DNA from: Bacillus benzoevorans
GTDB lineage: Bacteria > Bacillota > Bacilli > Bacillales > Cytobacillaceae
Length of the DNA stretch: 64,000 bases
Assembly (NCBI RefSeq): GCF_014207535.1
Contig: NZ_JACHGK010000002.1
Location: forward strand, 62,001-126,000
Direction of reading: 5' to 3'
Shown here: in pieces, positions 35,714 through 45,522 of the stretch
Position numbering within the stretch: position 1 is the stretch's first letter
Layout of the letters: every line of letters begins with the position of its first letter
Position numbers and translations under genes: made by a program
Notes under the pieces: model-generated
What the model saw: the letters and a program-made list of their open reading frames with translations, nothing else
The model's database searches: none
Told to the model about the DNA's origin: nothing

Positions 35714-37489
35714 TTACGAAACGACGAGACCATTTTGCAGCTGGAACATTTGATAATATAGTCCCTTTTGCGTTAGCAGCTCTTGGTGTGTTCCTCTTTC
35801 CACGATGCTTCCTTGATGGAGCACAAGAATTAAGTTCGCATCCTGAATCGTTGACAGCCTGTGGGCAATGGCGATCGTTGTTCTCCCTTTCCGCATTTTC
35901 GCAAGTGCCGCCTGAATCTCTTCTTCTGTTTCTGTATCAATATTCGCGGTCGCTTCATCGAGAACGAGGATTTTCGGATCGGTTGCGATTGTTCTGGCAA
36001 AAGCAACCAGCTGTCGCTGCCCGCTTGAGAAAGTTGCACCGCGTTCCACGACGCGATGTTCATAGCCATCCTCAAGCTTTTCAATAAAGGAATGCGCCTG
36101 GACAAATTCTGCTGCAGCTCGTACTTTTTCATCTGACATCTTCTCATTATGCAGACGAATATTATCCCTCACCGTACCATAAAAGAGGAACGGATCCTGA
36201 AGAACGAGACCCATTTTATTCCGTAATTCTTCCCGAGAATATTCCTTTATCGATACCCCGTCAATCAGAACATCGCCGCGTTCAAATTCATAAAACCGCA
36301 TCAATAAATTTATAATCGAACTCTTTCCGCTGCCCGTATGACCGACAAGAGCTACCGTTTCACCCGGTCTTGCTGTGAACGAAATATTTTTCAGTACGTC
36401 TTTTTTTCCATCATAGGAGAAACTAACGTTGCAAAATTCGATTTCTCCATTCTCGATTTCTCTTCCGTCGCTGACCTTTTGTTTCGGAGCCAATTCAGTC
36501 TCATCAAGCAGCCGGAATACCCTGCCAGCCGCAATAATGGCTTGCTGGTACATAGAAAGCTGTTTCATCATTTCATTTACCGGTCTAAAGAAACGGTTTA
36601 AATACGTAGTAAAGGCATAAACGACCCCAATCTCAACCGGACTGTTAAAAGAGGTGATGCCAAAATAACTCAGCGCCAGAATTAAAGCGCTGAAATAAAC
36701 GATATCCATCGCCGGCCGCAAAAGCAGGCTGTCGAGTTTAATATTTCTTCTTCCTGCTTCAAAATGCTTTGTATTAATTTCTGAAAACTCTCTTTCCAGT
36801 CTTTTCTGCTGGCGAAACATTTGAATCATCGCCATTCCCTGCAAAGATTCATTGATTTTTGCATTCAGCTGGCTTAATCTTTCCCGCATATCGGCATAAA
36901 AACGTGCACTATATTTCCGGTACGTTTTCATGACCATCAGGATAATCGGCAGCATGAATATACAGAATGCGGCCAGTTTCACATTCAGCGAAAACATCGC
37001 GATAAAAATACCGGCCATCAGGAAACCACTTTGGATAAAGCTGGAAATGACTGTCACAAAGAGGTCCTTAATTGCTTCCGTATCATTGGTTACTCTCGAG
37101 ACAATGCTGCCGGCAGGCGTCTTATCAAAATATTTTAAACCTAATTCTTGCACCTTTGTAAAAACATCCACGCGAATTTGCTGGATAATTTTTAAGGCAA
37201 TTTCTTGGAATTTATATTGCTGAAAATAGGTGATCAGCGATTTTGCAACCTGTATGGCTAAATAGCCTCCCCCTAAGAGCAGCAATGGTCCATAAGCCAG
37301 GTTTTTCGGAGTTAAATAATCATCAATAAACATTCCAATTAAAATCGGTCCTGTAACTTCCCCCAATGTGGCCAGTGCCAGCAGGATAAAGGCAAAAATA
37401 ATCTTTTTGTAATAAGGGGTCGTATAGGATAGGAGACGAAAGAAAATGCTGCGTTGTTCCTGCTTATTAAAGTCAGTTGTTCTGCCCAT
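35714..37489 (-). CDS. Multidrug ABC exporter half-transporter with canonical catalytic site (BmrD/YheH-like)
   Basis: 591 aa: six-helix ABC exporter membrane domain (about 25-320) and ATPase domain. Walker A G-H-T-G-S-G-K-S-S, Walker B L-V-L-D-E-A with catalytic Glu, but a degenerate signature F-S-S-G-Q. The partner gene shows the reverse pattern, the mark of an asymmetric heterodimer such as BmrC/BmrD. The 17-bp overlap with the partner gene means coupled translation. Likely drug or lipid efflux. Confidence 0.9.
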   Translation of the reverse strand: MGRTTDFNKQEQRSIFFRLLSYTTPYYKKIIFAFILLALATLGEVTGPILIGMFIDDYLTPKNLAYGPLLLLGGGYLAIQVAKSLITYFQQYKFQEIALKIIQQIRVDVFTKVQELGLKYFDKTPAGSIVSRVTNDTEAIKDLFVTVISSFIQSGFLMAGIFIAMFSLNVKLAAFCIFMLPIILMVMKTYRKYSARFYADMRERLSQLNAKINESLQGMAMIQMFRQQKRLEREFSEINTKHFEAGRRNIKLDSLLLRPAMDIVYFSALILALSYFGITSFNSPVEIGVVYAFTTYLNRFFRPVNEMMKQLSMYQQAIIAAGRVFRLLDETELAPKQKVSDGREIENGEIEFCNVSFSYDGKKDVLKNISFTARPGETVALVGHTGSGKSSIINLLMRFYEFERGDVLIDGVSIKEYSREELRNKMGLVLQDPFLFYGTVRDNIRLHNEKMSDEKVRAAAEFVQAHSFIEKLEDGYEHRVVERGATFSSGQRQLVAFARTIATDPKILVLDEATANIDTETEEEIQAALAKMRKGRTTIAIAHRLSTIQDANLILVLHQGSIVERGTHQELLTQKGLYYQMFQLQNGLVVS

Positions 37490-39239
37490 AAGCTCCCCCT
37501 TTTTCTACTAATTCTTCTAACTGTTGATGGAGATACATCTCTTTATACCAGCCATCCTCATTCATTAATTCATAATGCGTTCCCATTTGTGCAATTTCCC
37601 CTTCATCGAGAACAAGAATGAGGTCCGCATGCTGGATAGCGCTTAAACGATGGGCTGTAATTATCGTTGTTTTCCCGGCACGGGTTTCTCTTAATGCTGA
37701 CAGGATCCCCTCTTCTGTCTTTGCATCAACAGCAGACAAGGAATCATCAAGAATTAAGACCTCCGGTTCCATTAACAAGGCTCTGGCAATGGAAATCCGC
37801 TGCTTCTGTCCTCCTGACAAGGAGACACCCCGCTCACCGACAATCGTATCATAGCCATCGGTGAATTGGAGAATATCCTGATCCATCTTCGCTAAACGGG
37901 CCGCGTATTGAATCTCTTCCATTGATGCTTCCGGTTTGGCGAATGATATATTATCGGCAACAGAAGAGGAGAAGAGAAAATGCTCCTGCGGCACATAGCC
38001 AATCGCTTCTCTAAGTCTTTCAAGCTTATATTCATGCAGCTGCCTGCCCCCGAATGAAATCTCCCCGTCAAAGCCCTCGATTTCACGAATTAGAAGTTTT
38101 AATAAAGTCGTTTTCCCTGCACCCGTTTTCCCAACAATTCCTAGAGTTTCTCCTCTTTTCAGGCGAAATTCAATTTGGTTTAACACAGGACGGTACCCAC
38201 CCGGATACGAAAATTTCTCTATATGAAAGGCGATCTCACCGCTTGGAACTTCATCAATGGCTCCTGGTCCATCCTCTACATCCACCGGTTCGTCCAGAAT
38301 GGAGCGTACCCGGTCGTACGATGCCCTTCCCCGTTCTACGATATTAAACAGCCAGCCAAACGCCAGCATCGGCCAGACTAAGAGACCTAAATACGCATTA
38401 AAGGAAATCAGTTCCCCAATCGTAATGGCACCGTCGAGCACAAATTTTGCCCCAAAGGCAATGGATAAGAAGAAGCTGACCCCAACGATCACCGCAACCG
38501 TCGGATCATATAAGGCATCCACTCGAGCCACCGCGAGATTTTTTTTCACGACATCTGCAGATTGCTGATAAAATTCGTCGATATCTTCTTTTTCCTGACC
38601 AAAGGTTTTAATCACTTTTATCCCTGTAATACTCTCCTGCGTTTTATCATTCAGTGACGAAAAAGCTTCCTGTGCTTTATAGAAGCGTTTATGAAGCATG
38701 CCGCCGTACCAGTTGGTCATAATCGCCATTAACGGCATCGGAATCAGACAGATAATCGTCAATTTCCAGCTGATAGTTGCTGCCATAACGACAATCACTG
38801 CAATACCAATCGTCAAGGAATCAACCATCGTTAACACACCAGCCCCGGCCGTCTGCTGGATGGCCTGAAGATCATTTGTCGCATGAGCCATTAAGTCCCC
38901 TACTCTTTTCTTTTGATAAAAGGTCTGCGACATTTTCGTAAAATGCGAGTAAAGCATATCCCGCAGCTGTCTTGCCAGCTTATAGGCCGAACCGAAGATC
39001 ATCAGCCTCCAGTAATAACGTGCCACGTACATCGTGAGCACTGTGAGAGCCAGCACCAGCATCCACTTGAAAAGCATGCTCGGCGATAAGGTCCCATTTT
39101 TGATTTCATCGACAACAATCCCGATTACTTTCGGCGCCACCAGCTCAAGCATAGCCACAACAATTAATAAGCTTATCCCTAAAATATATGGTCTTTTTTC
39201 CTGTTTAAAGAACCACTTTAAATCAATAAATACTTTCAT
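37473..39239 (-). CDS. Multidrug ABC exporter half-transporter with degenerate catalytic site (BmrC/YheI-like)
   Basis: 588 aa, exporter membrane domain plus ATPase. Walker A G-K-T-G-A-G-K-T-T; signature L-S-G-G-Q is canonical, but Walker B reads L-I-L-D-D-S with Asp for the catalytic Glu. It combines with the partner so that only one ATP site is hydrolytic. ATG at 39239 is used: GGAGTGGTGGA precedes it, while the frame extends 23 codons with no site. The 5' region holds a promoter, a possible leader peptide and a terminator-like hairpin, as in B. subtilis bmrBCD. Confidence 0.9.
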   Translation of the reverse strand: MKVFIDLKWFFKQEKRPYILGISLLIVVAMLELVAPKVIGIVVDEIKNGTLSPSMLFKWMLVLALTVLTMYVARYYWRLMIFGSAYKLARQLRDMLYSHFTKMSQTFYQKKRVGDLMAHATNDLQAIQQTAGAGVLTMVDSLTIGIAVIVVMAATISWKLTIICLIPMPLMAIMTNWYGGMLHKRFYKAQEAFSSLNDKTQESITGIKVIKTFGQEKEDIDEFYQQSADVVKKNLAVARVDALYDPTVAVIVGVSFFLSIAFGAKFVLDGAITIGELISFNAYLGLLVWPMLAFGWLFNIVERGRASYDRVRSILDEPVDVEDGPGAIDEVPSGEIAFHIEKFSYPGGYRPVLNQIEFRLKRGETLGIVGKTGAGKTTLLKLLIREIEGFDGEISFGGRQLHEYKLERLREAIGYVPQEHFLFSSSVADNISFAKPEASMEEIQYAARLAKMDQDILQFTDGYDTIVGERGVSLSGGQKQRISIARALLMEPEVLILDDSLSAVDAKTEEGILSALRETRAGKTTIITAHRLSAIQHADLILVLDEGEIAQMGTHYELMNEDGWYKEMYLHQQLEELVEKGGAYGQNN

Positions 39240-39302
39240 TCCACCACTCCCATGAATACATAAGAAACCCATCAGATTCTGGTTCCCTCTGTACCAAATA
39301 AA

Positions 39303-39324
39303 AAGCACTCTACAACGAGTGCTT
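39303..39324 (-). terminator. Attenuator-like hairpin in the exporter leader
   Basis: AAGCACT/AGTGCTT stem followed on the minus strand by TTTTTATTT. It lies between the candidate promoter and the first exporter gene, about 63 bp before the ATG, so it would stop transcripts unless disrupted. Confidence 0.65.
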
Positions 39325-39377
39325 GTCTTCTTTATTATTTTTGCATAGACTGCAATTCTAATGACGGCTGCCTCATA

Positions 39378-39428
39378 TTAATTTTTAGTAGTATGATTGC
39401 GTATGAAGGTTTCAGGTCTATCAGCCAT
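39378..39428 (-). CDS. Candidate leader peptide of the ABC exporter operon
   Basis: 16-codon frame (M-A-D-R-P-E-T-F-I-R then N-H-T-T-K-N) starting about 9 nt after the predicted transcription start and ending 54 nt before the attenuator hairpin. No Shine-Dalgarno is seen. By analogy with BmrB of B. subtilis, ribosome stalling on it could free the operon from attenuation; this is inference. Confidence 0.35.
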   Translation of the reverse strand: MADRPETFIRNHTTKN

Positions 39429-39443
39429 TTTTCTGCTAAAAGA

Positions 39444-39472
39444 AATATATCACTTCTATTGTAAATTGTCTA
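39444..39472 (-). promoter_or_regulatory. Sigma-A promoter of the ABC exporter operon
   Basis: Minus strand TAGACA (39472-39467), 17-bp spacer, TATATT (39449-39444). Confidence 0.55.
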
Positions 39473-39733
39473 TTAATTGAATTTCTGAAAGAATGATTGT
39501 TTCATGTATATTTTTCCTTTTTATTATGAGCCGTCTAGTAAGAAGCTTGTATCATAATACAAAAACCACTCCTTCTGCTATGATTTTCGCAGAAAAAGTG
39601 GTCGTGTTTCGATTATGCGGAAGCTGTACCAACTTTATTAAATATGAGCGAGAACTAATCTATGCCTAACAATTTGTTAAATCTCATCTGCATTTTTTTT
39701 CATAAAGCTTGGACACCCTAAAAGAAGCGGGTA

Positions 39734-39949
39734 TTATTTTCCTTGCTGTTTATTCATCGCATTCATCATTTGATTGATTTTCTTCTGTGATGGTTTCATT
39801 CCCATTTGCATCATCATCATTTTTAACATTTGTTCATTAATAGGTGGATTTTTCTTCAAATAGCTCATCATATACTTTCGAGCGATGAAAAATCCTAGTG
39901 CTACACCGGCTAATAAGCACAATGCACCAACTAGAATGTACATACCCAT
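39734..39949 (-). CDS. yneF: UPF0154 family protein YneF
   Basis: 71 aa with one N-terminal membrane helix, then K-K-N-P-P-I-N and a Met-rich cytoplasmic tail (M-L-K-M-M-M-M-Q-M-G). A small conserved Bacillus membrane protein of unknown function; adjacent to sirA as in B. subtilis. A hairpin at about 39567-39602 with a minus-strand T-run is its likely terminator. Confidence 0.92.
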   Translation of the reverse strand: MGMYILVGALCLLAGVALGFFIARKYMMSYLKKNPPINEQMLKMMMMQMGMKPSQKKINQMMNAMNKQQGK

Positions 39950-40037
39950 AAAACACTTCCTCCTTCATGTTGTCTACCATACAGTGTACTAAACCAAAGG
40001 ATATTATACAATATTCTCTTTGTGATTTCATACAGTT

Positions 40038-40481
40038 CTAGACAAATTTTCTTTCCTTAATTGGCTTAAGCCAGGCACAGCGCTGACGCTGGCGGTCAAT
40101 AGCAAGAAAAGTTGACTCCATTTTCCGTAATATCTCAAAGAATACTGTTTCCGCTTCATAATTCCCCCAAGATGTCATGACTAATGACCGTTCCTGAATT
40201 TCGAGCTGGGCAAAACTTTGCTGGTTCATGTCTAAATAAAACACACCGTCATTTTTATAAAAATACTGATTATTTTGTAAGGAATGTACCAAATCATGAT
40301 TAATTTTTAATTTTTGAATCGGCTTCGTAATAAAACGAATTTGCTTTTCTAGTGTTTGTTTAAATTCTCCAAAGGATTCTTCAAATTCTTTAAATAAATG
40401 AAAAATCACCCGTTCTCTACCGAAGAAATGGGAGGCAAACTCATCGACAATTAAATGTATCTGATAGATTCTCAAGTGCAT
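40038..40481 (-). CDS. sirA: Sporulation inhibitor of replication SirA
   Basis: 147-aa SirA (YneE) protein, which binds DnaA domain I and blocks new rounds of replication in sporulating cells. The opening Y-Q-I-H-L-I-V-D-E-F-A-S-H-F-F-G-R and position between tkt and yneF fit. In B. subtilis it is Spo0A-activated; I did not identify a 0A box here. Confidence 0.88.
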   Translation of the reverse strand: MHLRIYQIHLIVDEFASHFFGRERVIFHLFKEFEESFGEFKQTLEKQIRFITKPIQKLKINHDLVHSLQNNQYFYKNDGVFYLDMNQQSFAQLEIQERSLVMTSWGNYEAETVFFEILRKMESTFLAIDRQRQRCAWLKPIKERKFV

Positions 40482-40695
40482 TCTCCTCCATTTTTTTCAA
40501 CTCTTTTTTCTATTATATAAAAATATTCCATTTTTCCTTGTCTGTTAGTGTTAAAAAACGAGCCTAATTTTGTCGAAATCATCATTTTTTCCTATTTACT
40601 TTTGAATTTCCCCTTAAAATTGTATGAAATCACCATTATACATTTATGTTTATCGAGATATAATTAGAATTGTATGATGAGGGGGAGAATGAGTG

Positions 40696-41658
40696 ATGCT
40701 TGAGAAAATAAACAAAAAATTGACGAAAATGATGCCTTTTATTACACCCACTGGTGTGATTTTAGGAATTCTCTTATCCGCTTACTTACAGGATTTTACC
40801 TTTTTAGTCCCATGGCTGTTTGCCTTCATGACCTTTGAAGGCAGCCTTAGTTTAAATTTCCGCTCGGTAAAAAACGCCCTCCTCCATCCTTTTCCGGTTT
40901 TCCTTACATTAGGACTTCTTCAGATAGTGATGCCTTTATATGCCTGGGGAATCGGCCATCTCGTGTTTAATGGGGATTCTTACACGATAACAGGTCTAAT
41001 TTTGGGGATGGTTATTCCTACAGGGATCACCAGTTTTATTTGGGTATCGATTCATAAAGGAAATACTGCGTTAACACTGGCCATCATCCTGATCGATTCA
41101 CTGCTTTCTCCTTTTATTGTGCCGTACAGTTTATCCATTTTGGTAGGTCAGAAAGTGGAGTTGGACGCCCTCGGCATGATGTCAGGTCTTTTCTATATGA
41201 TCGTCCTTCCTTCCATCGCAGCCATGGTGTTGAATCAGCTGACAAAAGGAAAAGTAAGCACGAGTTGGAAACCACGCCTAATGCCGATTTCAAAAGTTTT
41301 TCTTGGCTGTGTGGTCGCCTTGAACGGCGCCGTCATTGCCCCTTATTTTAAGGAAATTACCTTTAAATTGCTCTTGATTGCCCTAACCGTCTTATTTATT
41401 TCAATCTGTGGTTTTTTCATGTCGTTTTTGGCCGCGAGGCTGTTAACAAAAGACAACGAGAGCATTGTAACGGTCACTTATACTGCCGGAATGCGAAATA
41501 TAAGTGCAGGAGCCGTTTTGGCGGTTTCCTTCTTCCCGCCTGCCGTCGTTCTTCCTGTGGTCGTGGGGATGCTGTTCCAGCAAATTATTTCATCTTTCGT
41601 AGGAACTTTTTTGGAAAAACATTTTCAGAGGCATGAAGTCGAAATACGTTCAGCGTAA
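40696..41658 (+). CDS. Bile acid:sodium symporter (BASS) family transporter
   Basis: 320-aa membrane protein with about ten hydrophobic helices and the BASS-type motifs G-M-V-I-P-T-G and G-M-R-N-I-S-A-G in re-entrant helices. ATG at 40696 fits the GGGGGAG 8 nt upstream (a GTG one codon earlier is possible). Substrate unknown; pantoate or keto-acid transport is known in the family. It is inserted between sirA and tkt relative to B. subtilis and ends at a strong terminator. Confidence 0.85.
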   Translation: MLEKINKKLTKMMPFITPTGVILGILLSAYLQDFTFLVPWLFAFMTFEGSLSLNFRSVKNALLHPFPVFLTLGLLQIVMPLYAWGIGHLVFNGDSYTITGLILGMVIPTGITSFIWVSIHKGNTALTLAIILIDSLLSPFIVPYSLSILVGQKVELDALGMMSGLFYMIVLPSIAAMVLNQLTKGKVSTSWKPRLMPISKVFLGCVVALNGAVIAPYFKEITFKLLLIALTVLFISICGFFMSFLAARLLTKDNESIVTVTYTAGMRNISAGAVLAVSFFPPAVVLPVVVGMLFQQIISSFVGTFLEKHFQRHEVEIRSA

Positions 41659-41700
41659 GCCGATGGTAGAAATTGAAGTGTACTTATTCCTTGAATGGCA

Positions 41701-41737
41701 AAAAGGATCTATGTTCAATCGAGAACATAGATCCTTT
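41701..41737. terminator. Bidirectional terminator between BASS gene and tkt
   Basis: AAAGGATCTATGTTC pairs with GAACATAGATCCTTT; short loop, T's follow on the plus strand. Confidence 0.85.
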
Positions 41738-41765
41738 CTTACTTTTCATGTTATTAACCAATATT

Positions 41766-43766
41766 TTAGAATAAGGCTTTAACACGGGTTGTAACATTTT
41801 CAACGGTAAAGCCGTATTCTTCGATCACTTTCTCACCTGGAGCAGATGCACCAAATTGATCAATGGCAAGTACATCCCCTTCATCACCAGCATAACGGTG
41901 CCATCCGAAAGAAGAACCCATTTCAATTGCCAGACGTTTCTTTACAGATTTAGGAAGAACAGATTCCTTGTACTCTTTCGTCTGCTTTTCGAAACGATCC
42001 CATGAAGGCATGCTGATAACTGAGGCGGAAATTCCGTCCTTCTCTAACGCTCCTTGCGCTTCAATGGCTAGATTTACTTCGGAACCTGATGCTATTAACA
42101 GCACATCTGCATTTTCTTTCTTTGCAGGTGAAATCACATAAGCTCCCTTGGATACACCATCATAGGCATTTTGTGCACTTGTAGTAATAGTCGGCAGATC
42201 TTGTCTTGTTAATACAAGTGCTGTTGGCGTATTTGTGGATTCAATCGCAAGCTTCCAAGCAGCTGCTGTTTCATTGCCGTCAGCAGGGCGAAGAACGGAT
42301 AGATTTGGCATCGCCCGTAATGCCGCCAATTGTTCAATTGGTTCATGTGTCGGTCCATCTTCTCCTACCGCGATACTGTCATGAGTAAATACATACGTAA
42401 CAGGAAGCTGCATTAATGCGGCCATACGAATAGCAGGGCGCAGATAATCGGAGAATACGAAGAATGTACCGCCGAATACTTTTAATCCCCCATGCAGAGC
42501 CATACCATTTAATGCTGCACCCATTGCAAATTCGCGCACACCAAACCAAATATTACGACCTTCATAAGAACCTGGCAGGAAGTCAGCACTTCCTTTAATA
42601 GTCGTTTTATTTGAGCCGGCAAGGTCAGCAGAACCGCCGAATAAAGAAGGCAAATTCTTCGCAATGCCATTAATGGCTTCCCCTGAAGATGCACGGCTGG
42701 CAAGGCTTTTGCCTTCTTCATATACCGGAAGGTCTTTGCTCCAGCCCTGAGGAAGTTCTCCATTAATCGCTGTTTGAAGTTCTTGTCCTAATTCAGGGTA
42801 CTCGTTTTTATATTGGTTAAGGAGCTCAACCCATTCTTTTTCTTTTTTCTCACCTTGTTCCACGATAAGAGATTTGAAACGATCATATACTTCATTTGGA
42901 ACATGGAAATCTTCTTCGAATGTCCAGTTATAGGCTTCTTTCGTCAGTTTTACTTCATCACTGCCAAGCGGAGCACCGTGTGAAGCGGCTTTACCTGATT
43001 TATTTGGTGAACCGTAGCCAATAACTGTTCTTACTTCGATCAAGGTTGGTCTTGATTCATCTTGTTTGGCCTCTTCAATCGCTTTGGCGATGGTTTCTAA
43101 GTCATTGCCGTCTTCCACTCTTATATATTGCCAGCCATATGCTTTAAAACGGTTTTCTACACTTTCTGAGAATGACTGATGTAAATCTCCATCAAGAGAA
43201 ATGTCATTGGAATCATATAAAACAACCAATTTTCCGAGTTTTAAATGACCGGCTAATGAAGCTGATTCAGCAGAAACACCTTCCATTAAATCCCCGTCAC
43301 CACAAATGCTGTATGTAAAATGATCGACAACAGGATAATTATCTTTATTATACGCAGCCGCTAAATGGCGTTCTGCCATTGCCATCCCAACACCCATCGC
43401 AATTCCTTGTCCAAGCGGACCGGATGTAGCATCAATACCCGCTGTATGGCCAAATTCAGGATGTCCTGGAGTCTTGCTCCCCCATTGGCGGAATTGCTTC
43501 AGATCCTCCATGCTGAGATCATAACCTGACAAGTGCAGCAGGCTGTACAATAGCATTGAACCGTGACCTGCAGACAGCACAAAACGGTCCCGATTAAACC
43601 ACTGTGGATTTTTTGGATTATGATTCATGAAACGGCTCCATAGTGTATAAGCCATTGGTGCAGATCCCATCGGCATACCAGGATGACCGGAATTTGCTTT
43701 TTCAATCGCATCGATGGATAGTGTCCGAATCGACGCAATTGCTAAAGAATCAACTTGATCAAACAT
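41766..43766 (-). CDS. tkt: Transketolase
   Basis: 666 aa, full length. Thiamine-diphosphate motif G-D-G-D-L-M-E-G near 154-161; N-terminal S-G-H-P-G-M-P-M-G; pyrimidine-domain E-F-A-M-G near 411-415 and H-D-S-I-x-V-G-E-D-G-P-T-H-E-P near 461. Moves two-carbon units in the pentose phosphate pathway. Single gene, as in B. subtilis next to sirA. Confidence 0.98.
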   Translation of the reverse strand: MFDQVDSLAIASIRTLSIDAIEKANSGHPGMPMGSAPMAYTLWSRFMNHNPKNPQWFNRDRFVLSAGHGSMLLYSLLHLSGYDLSMEDLKQFRQWGSKTPGHPEFGHTAGIDATSGPLGQGIAMGVGMAMAERHLAAAYNKDNYPVVDHFTYSICGDGDLMEGVSAESASLAGHLKLGKLVVLYDSNDISLDGDLHQSFSESVENRFKAYGWQYIRVEDGNDLETIAKAIEEAKQDESRPTLIEVRTVIGYGSPNKSGKAASHGAPLGSDEVKLTKEAYNWTFEEDFHVPNEVYDRFKSLIVEQGEKKEKEWVELLNQYKNEYPELGQELQTAINGELPQGWSKDLPVYEEGKSLASRASSGEAINGIAKNLPSLFGGSADLAGSNKTTIKGSADFLPGSYEGRNIWFGVREFAMGAALNGMALHGGLKVFGGTFFVFSDYLRPAIRMAALMQLPVTYVFTHDSIAVGEDGPTHEPIEQLAALRAMPNLSVLRPADGNETAAAWKLAIESTNTPTALVLTRQDLPTITTSAQNAYDGVSKGAYVISPAKKENADVLLIASGSEVNLAIEAQGALEKDGISASVISMPSWDRFEKQTKEYKESVLPKSVKKRLAIEMGSSFGWHRYAGDEGDVLAIDQFGASAPGEKVIEEYGFTVENVTTRVKALF

Positions 43767-44030
43767 TTATAAACATTCCTTTCCTTTTTGACTTGAACCA
43801 TCATACATATACATTTCATATTCAGGATTCATTACTCTATTAATATTATAGGGAGAGTGTTTTTTATACAACAAATTCTACAAAAAAATAGGTAAAAAAG
43901 ATAAATTTCGCCACGATTTACCTGTATATTCGACAAATGGAAATTTTTCCATTTCACCCCACTTATAAAAATCGAGAGTAAACTCTGACTGTTTAAATGA
44001 AAAACAATCATAGCTCACTCTCTCTACTCC

Positions 44031-44264
44031 TTAGTGCAGGCGGTTTTTTTCTTGTAATTTCTTTAATTTTTCCGGGGTCACATCATTCCCTTCCGGATCG
44101 ATCACCGTGACAGATTTTAACGTATTGAGCATGGATGATCTGAATGTTTGTAAATATTCAGCACGCAGCTTCGACTGTTCCTTTGCCTCAAGTTCAGTTA
44201 ATCCTGTTTGCTTCGCCTTTCTTGCCAATTCATTAATTCTTGCTAATTTTTCTTTTGAAAGCAT
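44031..44264 (-). CDS. ynzC: DUF896 family protein YnzC
   Basis: 77-aa helical-hairpin protein (R-I-N-E-L-A-R-K-A-K; L-R-A-E-Y-L). ATG at 44264 has GGAGG at the right distance; the frame extends 17 codons without one. In B. subtilis ynzC belongs to the SOS yneA-yneB-ynzC operon, and here it follows yneB with a gap of about 100 bp. Function unknown. Confidence 0.92.
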   Translation of the reverse strand: MLSKEKLARINELARKAKQTGLTELEAKEQSKLRAEYLQTFRSSMLNTLKSVTVIDPEGNDVTPEKLKKLQEKNRLH

Positions 44265-44366
44265 GTAATCCTCCATTCGAATCATTATTTTCACACATGG
44301 AATGGCAGCAGCCATCCATAATTCTATTAATTAGGTTACATGACATTTCTCAAAAAGCAAGTTATT

Positions 44367-45029
44367 TTATTTTTTATTTTGTTCCAATTCCATTTCTTCG
44401 GTATACTCCTGGTATCTTCTATGTACGGTCGCCTTAGAAATCGAATAACCAAAGCCTCTTAGTGTTGCAGCGATTTCAGCGAAAGTCAACTGATTCCGGC
44501 GCAGGCGGACAATTTCTTCTATCGGTGCCTCGATCCGATCACGCCCGGCATTTTTTCCTTTATTTTTTAGATTTTTTTGTGGTTTATAGCCTTGGTCGAC
44601 AGCTCTTTTCATCCCCCGTTTGATTTTTACATTATGAAGCTTTCTTTGGTATTCCTCGACCATCCCGACTATTTGCAGCACCATCGAGTCCGATTCAGAA
44701 AGCTGCAGTTCACCATTATGCGAAATGCTGTAAAGCTTTACTCCCTCTTTTAAAATACAGTGGAGCAGGGCAATTTTTGCATTTCCTCTCCCTAACCTTG
44801 TTTCATCCTGAATTAAGACAGCATTGATTTCCTTGTCACGAATAAGACTTAAGAGTTCTAGTATGCCATCCCGTTCCAATTCATATCCGCTTGCTTGTTC
44901 TTTTATAACCTTTTCTACGGTTAAATGATTCCTATCTGCCAGCTCCAGCAGTTCTTCCTCTTGCCGTTTTAGAGAGGATTCTTGTGTTTCTTTATTCGTA
45001 CTGACCCGGCAATAAATAACAGCTTTCAT
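44367..45029 (-). CDS. yneB: Serine recombinase YneB (resolvase family)
   Basis: 220-aa resolvase/invertase: catalytic Ser in Y-C-R-V-S-T (S10), R-L-G-R-G near 75-79, a V-E-E-Y-Q-R-K helix E region, and a C-terminal helix-turn-helix (T-F-A-E-I-A ... S-K-A-T-V-H-R-R). The conserved middle gene of the SOS-regulated yneA operon, not a mobile-element remnant. 11 bp after yneA. Confidence 0.92.
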   Translation of the reverse strand: MKAVIYCRVSTNKETQESSLKRQEEELLELADRNHLTVEKVIKEQASGYELERDGILELLSLIRDKEINAVLIQDETRLGRGNAKIALLHCILKEGVKLYSISHNGELQLSESDSMVLQIVGMVEEYQRKLHNVKIKRGMKRAVDQGYKPQKNLKNKGKNAGRDRIEAPIEEIVRLRRNQLTFAEIAATLRGFGYSISKATVHRRYQEYTEEMELEQNKK

Positions 45030-45040
45030 TCCTCACACCT

Positions 45041-45361
45041 TCAATTACTAGCCAAATTGCTGATTTCATCAATTTCAACAGCAGAATCTTTCACAGGGAT
45101 CATGATTTCCTGTCCAGCATAAATTCGTTCTCCAGAAATGCCGTTATATTGTTCAACCCAAGCAATAAAGTCTGGATTGGATAAGCGATGATATCCTGCG
45201 TATTCTTCCGACAGATTCCATAAAGTATCACCGTCTGAAACGGTGATTTTCAAATAATCCTCTGTAGAGGTTGGGAAGACAAACGAAAAAATAATGATTC
45301 CCGCTAAACTTAATCCTACTAAAATCATAACATATGAATATCTGCTCCATAACTTTTTCAT
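45041..45361 (-). CDS. yneA: SOS cell-division suppressor YneA
   Basis: 106 aa: N-terminal membrane helix (about 8-29) and an extracytoplasmic LysM domain (V-S-D-G-D-T-L-W-N-L ... Y-A-G-Q-E-I-M-I-P). It delays division after DNA damage. ATG at 45361 is preferred, AAGGCGGG lying upstream; a TTG six codons earlier overlaps that site. Divergent from lexA with LexA boxes between. Confidence 0.93.
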   Translation of the reverse strand: MKKLWSRYSYVMILVGLSLAGIIIFSFVFPTSTEDYLKITVSDGDTLWNLSEEYAGYHRLSNPDFIAWVEQYNGISGERIYAGQEIMIPVKDSAVEIDEISNLASN

Positions 45362-45414
45362 GACCGCACCCGCCTTCAAGAATATACGTTCGTTTAATTG
45401 TTTTCATTATACTT

Positions 45415-45457
45415 CGAACATTTGTTTTGTGTCAACACATTTTCGAACTAATGTTTG
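45415..45457. promoter_or_regulatory. LexA (DinR) operators between yneA and lexA
   Basis: Two boxes, CGAACATTTGTTTT (45415-45428) and CGAACTAATGTTTG (45444-45457), match CGAAC-N4-GTTYC with one or two mismatches. A weaker half-site (reverse CGAACGTAT) is at 45384-45392. They control both divergent SOS genes. Confidence 0.85.
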
Positions 45458-45522
45458 TAGAAGATATGTTTTCATGCTATAATGAAACTAATAATAATGA
45501 ATAAGAATCGAGGTGCTTTAAA

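Noticed and set aside
44367..45029. Serine recombinase as evidence of a mobile element
   Set aside because: It is the conserved yneB of the SOS yneA operon, in its normal place beside lexA.
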